In this document: one piece after another, positions 59,860 to 64,000 of the stretch
Layout of the letters: each line of letters begins with the position of its first letter
How positions within the stretch are numbered: position 1 is the first letter of the stretch
Assembly: GCA_963665495.1 (NCBI GenBank)
Contig: OY762289.1
Location: 6,138,001 to 6,202,000 of the forward strand
Direction: 5' to 3'
DNA from: G963665495 sp963665495
Lineage (GTDB): Bacteria; Desulfobacterota; Desulfovibrionia; Desulfovibrionales; Desulfovibrionaceae
Length of the DNA: 64,000 bases
Notes under the pieces: generated by a model
The model's input: the letters and a program-made list of their open reading frames with translations, nothing else
Told to the model about the DNA's origin: nothing
Database searches by the model: none
Made by a program: the position numbers and the translations under genes

Positions 59860-61331
59860 TTCTCCATTTGCGGCAGGCCGATGACGAAGGTGGCGCCCTT
59901 GCCGGTTTCCGAAGTGGCGTGCAGCCAGCCGCCGTGTTCTTCCATAATGCGTCTGGAAATGGCCAGGCCCAGCCCGGTTCCTTCTTCCTTGTTGCTGACA
60001 AAGGGTTCGAATGCCTGGGCCAGCAGGCTGGGCGACATGCCTGGGCCGCTATCCGTCATACGCAGAATGATCACGTGTCCGTAGGGTTCGATCACGCCTT
60101 TTTCTTCCGCGATCAGTATGGAACCGTTATCTCCCATGGCTTCCATGGCGTTGACCAGCAGATTGACCAGGACTTCCTTGAGCTGGTCCGGATCGCCGAG
60201 CACCAGGGGCAGGGCGGTTTCGCGCTGCACAGTGACCTCGGTACGGGTGGATTCCAGCTTGTGTTTAAGCAACTGCAGGCTCTGGTCCACGATGTCCGAC
60301 GGGCACAGGGGCTGGGGCTTGAGTTTGGGCGGCCGGGAGAATTCCAGGAAGTTTCTGAGGATCGTATCGATAAAATCGATTTCCTCGTTGATGACTTCCA
60401 GATCTTCCTGCACTTCCGGGTTAGCCGGCAGACTGCGCCCCAGAGTGAAGAGCCGCATTTTCACCGAAGTCAGCGGATTGCGTACGCTGTGGGCCACACC
60501 GGCGGCAAGCTTGCCCGTGGTGGCCAGTTTCTCGGCCTGGAGCAGGTCCTCGCGGCTTTTTGCCAGACTGTGCCGGGCCTGGTCCACGTCCTTCAGCAGC
60601 AGCTGGACTTTGTCGCCCAGGTACTCCACCTCGTCGGGGCCGACAGTGTCCCGTACGGTATGGTCCACGTGGCTGGAAAGCGTTTCAGTGATTCTGTGCA
60701 GCGGACTGAGTACCTTGCGGATGATCAGTACGGCCAGCATCAGACCGAGGATGGCACCGGCGGGAATGGCCGACCAGGCCAGCCAGGTGAACCGGGCGAA
60801 CTGCTTGTTGAACTCGGCGAGCAGTTCGCTGATGCGTTGTTTTTTGTTTTTCGTGAACCGGGCGCACAGCTCGCTGACCATCTGAAATTTTTTGCGCACA
60901 TCCGCATGCAGGGCTTCCCCCTGCAGGCGTTTGCCTTCTTTGTAAAGTTCGATGACCCGGTCGCGCTGCACCGTATAACGTACGTATTCGCTTTCAATGG
61001 TGAAAAGCAGATGGCTGTCTTCTTCCTTGCGGACCAGGTCGAAGGACTTCCTCCACCAGATTTCAAAGTCTTTTTTGGCGTCCTCAAGCCGCTCGAGCCA
61101 GTCCGCGTCATGGTCCAGATAATAGTAGCTGACGTATCCGCGCTGCGAGAGCAGGGCGTTTTGCAGTTCCTGCGCCGTGGCCAGGGCTTCGGCTCCCTGC
61201 TCGATGGTCCGGAAAAAAAGCGCCTGCGTACGCTGCACGTACCAGAGCGTGGTCAGGGCGCCGGCCAGGTTGACGGCGACCAGGATGCCCAAAAGAATAA
61301 AAAAACGACTCCGCAAGCCTAAAATACGCAT
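59850..61331 (-). CDS. Membrane sensor histidine kinase, partner of the NtrC-type regulator
   Basis: 493 residues with a GAGGAATACC site. Helices near 9-28 and 183-205 flank a helical periplasmic domain (about 30-180) of four-helix-bundle type. HAMP follows. Phospho-His in AAGVAHSVRNPLTSVKMRLF (the residue after His is Ser where most kinases have Glu), N box LVNLLVNAMEAM, G1 MTDSGPGMSPSLL, G2 GTGLGLAIS. It overlaps the sigma54 regulator gene by ten bases, making a standard kinase/regulator pair. It is separated from the formate dehydrogenase genes by a terminator. Confidence 0.94.
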   Translation of the reverse strand: MRILGLRSRFFILLGILVAVNLAGALTTLWYVQRTQALFFRTIEQGAEALATAQELQNALLSQRGYVSYYYLDHDADWLERLEDAKKDFEIWWRKSFDLVRKEEDSHLLFTIESEYVRYTVQRDRVIELYKEGKRLQGEALHADVRKKFQMVSELCARFTKNKKQRISELLAEFNKQFARFTWLAWSAIPAGAILGLMLAVLIIRKVLSPLHRITETLSSHVDHTVRDTVGPDEVEYLGDKVQLLLKDVDQARHSLAKSREDLLQAEKLATTGKLAAGVAHSVRNPLTSVKMRLFTLGRSLPANPEVQEDLEVINEEIDFIDTILRNFLEFSRPPKLKPQPLCPSDIVDQSLQLLKHKLESTRTEVTVQRETALPLVLGDPDQLKEVLVNLLVNAMEAMGDNGSILIAEEKGVIEPYGHVIILRMTDSGPGMSPSLLAQAFEPFVSNKEEGTGLGLAISRRIMEEHGGWLHATSETGKGATFVIGLPQMEKCQ

Positions 61332-61491
61332 GGTATTCCTCGCGTGTCACCAGGTGTGGGGAAAAATTCCCTCAAAATGATACGTCATGCCCGGAGGCAG
61401 AGTAGCCGATCTTGAAAAGCCAGGCCACATGTTTGTTACGGAAGGATAATGGCGACTTTTTTGAGAGGTTTTTAAGTGCGGCAGCAAGCAT

Positions 61492-61516
61492 AAAAGGGGA
61501 CGCCGAAACGTCCCCC
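61492..61516 (-). terminator. Terminator of the formate dehydrogenase operon
   Basis: GGGGACG, loop, CGTCCCC, followed on the minus strand by TTTT; a second outer stem (GCAGCAAG with CTTGCTGC) encloses it. Confidence 0.88.
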
Positions 61517-61543
61517 TTGCTGCTTTAGGTGTTGTGGAGAGAA

Positions 61544-62260
61544 TCAGACCAGTCTTTTAAAAGGCCGCCCCAGAGAGGCGAACAGACTCCTTCTGGAAAA
61601 CGGCACGGGCGCATTGTCCGCCACGGCGTATTCGTAATAGGAGGCGGGGTCGTACTCAAACAGGTAGATGACATTGACGTCGTCCGTGTTGGCCAGAATC
61701 GCCTTGGGGCTTCTGGCCTTGACCACGGCCAGTCGTTCCTGGGCCAGCGCCAGCATGTCATCCCGGTCCCCGAAGTTCATGGTGCCGGTCGGACAGGCCT
61801 GTACGCAGGCAGGCAGAAGGCCGTTGCTGATGCGGTCGATGCACATGTCGCATTTGGCCCAGCGTCCGGTGGCCGGATCCTTGCGGGGGATATTGTAGGG
61901 GCAGAATTCGTCCCCGCTGCTAAAGCTCAGGTCTTTGGTTTTGTCGGTATACAGAATGGCTCCGGTGGAAGGATCCTGGATGATCGCTCCTTCGACCTCC
62001 ATGTCCGCCTGCAATTTGCAGGGCGGTTCGATGCAGTGGCGGCACTGTTCCGGAAAAAACAGCCAGCGCATCATGCCGTCTATGGTGGTTTCATTGAAAC
62101 GCACCAGCTTGTAGGTGATGGACGAAAGATCCTGTGGGTTTTGATACGAGCCGACGTTTTTTGTTTTTTCCGCGGGCAGGTCGTGCCAGGCCTTGCAGGC
62201 CACCTGGCAGCCCCGGCAGGCCGTACAGCGCGACGTGTCTATAAAGAAGGATTTGGACAT
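61544..62260 (-). CDS. fdhB: Formate dehydrogenase iron-sulfur (beta) subunit
   Basis: 238 residues. Cys motifs for four 4Fe-4S clusters: CTACRGCQVACKAWH (12-26), CRHCIEPPC (about 74-82), CPYNIPRKD, and CDMCIDRISNGLLPACVQACPTG. The spacing fits the FdnH/FdhB electron-transfer subunit. It carries electrons from the molybdenum or tungsten subunit to a cytochrome partner. No membrane anchor helix is present at the C-terminus, as in soluble periplasmic enzymes of Desulfovibrio. Gene order alpha-beta, ten bases apart. Confidence 0.94.
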   Translation of the reverse strand: MSKSFFIDTSRCTACRGCQVACKAWHDLPAEKTKNVGSYQNPQDLSSITYKLVRFNETTIDGMMRWLFFPEQCRHCIEPPCKLQADMEVEGAIIQDPSTGAILYTDKTKDLSFSSGDEFCPYNIPRKDPATGRWAKCDMCIDRISNGLLPACVQACPTGTMNFGDRDDMLALAQERLAVVKARSPKAILANTDDVNVIYLFEYDPASYYEYAVADNAPVPFSRRSLFASLGRPFKRLV

Positions 62261-62270
62261 GATTGGCTCC

Positions 62271-64000
62271 TCAGGCTTTTTTCACGTTGGCCATAAAGAC
62301 CTTGGTTTCGGGAATGCCCGTATTGGGATCACCCACGGAAGGCGTCAGCAGGTTGGCGGAATCGCCTCCGCTGCCGTCATGAGGCATCTGCCAGCCAAAG
62401 CACCAGGGCATGCCGAGTTGGTAAATGGTCTGCCCCTGTATGGTTAGCGGCTTCATGCGTTCGGTGACGATGGCGATTGCCCACAGTTCGCCGCGTACGC
62501 TTTCCACGAAACATTTTTCGCCATTGCCGATGCCGCGCAGCTGGGCCAGCTCTTTGGACATTTCCACGAACATCTGCGGCTGCGCCTCGAGAAGCCAGGG
62601 CGTGTAGCGGGTCATCAAGCCTGTCTGCCAATGTTCCGTGACCCGGTAGGTCATGGCCACGAAGGGATAGCGCGGATCGCATACGGCCTTTTCCTCTTTG
62701 CTGAACTGCAGCGCCGTGGGGTTGTGCAACTGCTTGGAAAAGAGGTTGACCGTGACCGGGCATTCCATGGGCTCGTAGTGTTCGGGGAAAGGACCGTCTT
62801 TGAGACCTGGGCCGAAAATGTGGCCGTGGCCCGACGGTTTCATGATGAACGCGTACTTTTCCCCAGGCGCCCAGCCGCCGTCCGGTACGTCGCCCAGCCA
62901 TTTCTTGCCGTCCCAGGCGATCACCGGCTTTTGCGGCGCGTAAGGCTGGCCTTTGGTGTTGCAGGACGCCCGATTGTAGATGATCCGCCTGTTGACGGGC
63001 CAGCACCAGGTCCAATTGGGATACAGGCCGATGTTGCCCTGCATGTCGGTCTGCTTTTTGTCGCGGCGCGCACTGTTGTTGCCGTTTTCCGTGTAGGAGT
63101 TGCAATACAGCCAGTTGCCCGAACTGGTCGAGCCGTCGTCCTTCAGAAAGGCGAAACTCGGCACCAGCGTGCCTTTTTTATAAGTCTTACCTTTGATGGT
63201 GACGTCTTTGAGGAAGTAGCCGTTCACCAGTTTGGCGGTTTTGTGCGGATTGTAGCCCTTTTCGTCTTTCCACATATCCAGCGAGAGCTGTTTGATGGGT
63301 TCGGGAAAGGAGCCGGGTTCCTTTTGGTAAAGAGCGCGGATGCGTTCCATTAGCTCGACGATGATGTGTCCGTCCGTCTTGGTCCCCTTGCGCGGCGTGG
63401 GGCCTTCGTAGCGCCATTGCATCCAGCGGCCGGAATTGGTGATGGAGCCTTCTTTTTCGATGGAAACCGCACAGGGCAGAAAGAAGACTTCTGTGCCTAC
63501 CTGTTTGGGGTCCATGCCGGGGCCCTTCCAGAACGAGCTGGTTTCATTGTCGAAGATGTTGACATTGACCATCCAGTCAAGCTTGGCCATGGCATTACGG
63601 GTTTTGTTGGCGTTGGCGCTCGAGCAGGCCGGGTTTTGTCCCCAGGCGAAGAAGCCTTTGAAGGCGTCTTCGGACATGGCGTCGAAGAGCTGGAGCCAGG
63701 TATAGGTTTTGCCGTCCTCTGCCCTGGGCAGCATGGCATAACCGTCCGCGGGCGCAAGCTCAGGAAACATCGCCTTGAGGTAACTGGCGATATATTTCGG
63801 GTAATACTGCCACCAGGCCGCGCTTTTCGGGTCCTTGGCTCCGGCGAGATGCGGGGCAACGGCGGTCTTGCAGTAAGTCTCGAGGCTGTCCAGAGAGGCT
63901 TTGGGCACGGTCAGGTAGCCCGGCAGGATATGCCAGAGCAGGCAGTGGTCGGTGGAGCCCTGAACGTTGGACTCACCGCGTAGGGCGTTGACGCCGCCGC
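62271..64000 (-). CDS. fdhA: Formate dehydrogenase catalytic (alpha) subunit, C-terminal part
   Basis: About 576 residues to the window edge, open at its 5' end. Upstream of base 63908 the frame continues as GGVNALRGESNVQGSTDHCL, a known FdnG segment. Later parts are WGQNPACSSANANKTRNAMAKLDW, NSGRWMQWRYEGPTP and, near the end, the molybdopterin-binding QMPHDGSGGDSANLLTPSVGDPNTGIPE. The catalytic Sec or Cys and the first Fe-S cluster lie in the missing N-terminal part, so selenocysteine use cannot be judged here. Oxidises formate to CO2. Confidence 0.95.
   Translation of the reverse strand, partial: GGVNALRGESNVQGSTDHCLLWHILPGYLTVPKASLDSLETYCKTAVAPHLAGAKDPKSAAWWQYYPKYIASYLKAMFPELAPADGYAMLPRAEDGKTYTWLQLFDAMSEDAFKGFFAWGQNPACSSANANKTRNAMAKLDWMVNVNIFDNETSSFWKGPGMDPKQVGTEVFFLPCAVSIEKEGSITNSGRWMQWRYEGPTPRKGTKTDGHIIVELMERIRALYQKEPGSFPEPIKQLSLDMWKDEKGYNPHKTAKLVNGYFLKDVTIKGKTYKKGTLVPSFAFLKDDGSTSSGNWLYCNSYTENGNNSARRDKKQTDMQGNIGLYPNWTWCWPVNRRIIYNRASCNTKGQPYAPQKPVIAWDGKKWLGDVPDGGWAPGEKYAFIMKPSGHGHIFGPGLKDGPFPEHYEPMECPVTVNLFSKQLHNPTALQFSKEEKAVCDPRYPFVAMTYRVTEHWQTGLMTRYTPWLLEAQPQMFVEMSKELAQLRGIGNGEKCFVESVRGELWAIAIVTERMKPLTIQGQTIYQLGMPWCFGWQMPHDGSGGDSANLLTPSVGDPNTGIPETKVFMANVKKA

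Noticed and set aside
1..64000. tRNA or rRNA genes, CRISPR arrays, intact insertion sequences
   Set aside because: I read the intergenic regions for cloverleaf ends with CCA, regular short repeats with spacers and transposase frames, and saw none. A covariance-model scan would be more reliable.

Overview
The window looks like a chromosomal segment of a sulfate- or sulfite-reducing deltaproteobacterium of the Desulfovibrionaceae. This rests on gene content: a haem-bearing chemoreceptor, ferredoxin-nitroreductases, a double-cubane protein with its activator, a cysteine synthase fused to a CysRS-like domain, a TauE/SafE carrier with stand-alone receivers and a PEP-synthase-like protein, and a periplasmic-type formate dehydrogenase. 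GC content is high throughout, except around 23.3-23.9 kb. The species cannot be fixed from the sequence. No rRNA, tRNA, CRISPR array or intact insertion sequence was seen.

Layout. 1-3.7 kb (minus): mutY (cut by the window edge), a DUF362 protein, a rhodanese-ferritin fusion and a ferredoxin-nitroreductase. 3.8-4.7 kb: an orphan phage-type holin and a coiled-coil membrane partner. 4.9-7.8 kb: a DUF1847 protein, then a double-cubane protein and its ATP-dependent activator. 8.1-11.1 kb: a P1B metal ATPase behind a two-site operator candidate, a dispersed palindromic repeat, and a second ferredoxin-nitroreductase. 11.3-19.4 kb: a c-haem chemoreceptor, YceI, a LigB-type dioxygenase coupled to a Crp/Fnr regulator, a HerA-like ATPase, a NapH-like ferredoxin and a CsgG-like protein. 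19.7-23.1 kb: pstSCAB. 23.4-25.1 kb: an unknown secreted Cys-rich protein and a Tat-exported HD protein.

25.2-34.0 kb is one apparent uptake locus: an AraC regulator divergent from TonB receptor, methyltransferase, three-part ABC importer, ExbB, ExbD and TonB, with repeated operator-like words between. 34.1-44.3 kb holds a DUF115 protein, the CysK-pseudoCysRS fusion, gadC-gadB, a TylF-like protein and hyi-garR. 44.9-46.8 kb holds argJ and a CreA-like lipoprotein.

46.8-61.3 kb is a dense signalling island on the minus strand: three sensor kinases, one kinase-like protein without ATP-binding boxes (possibly a phosphotransferase), five receiver-only proteins and one sigma54 enhancer-binding regulator, together with a TauE-like carrier, a membrane protein and a PEP-synthase-like protein. 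I read a -24/-12 sigma54 promoter in front of each of the two downstream operons. Similar dyads (TTTACA-N3-TGT-N-AAA) lie about 115-140 bases upstream of each predicted start. The simplest reading is that the kinase/enhancer-binding-protein pair at 58.4-61.3 kb controls both operons. The window ends in formate dehydrogenase genes fdhB and fdhA (cut by the edge).
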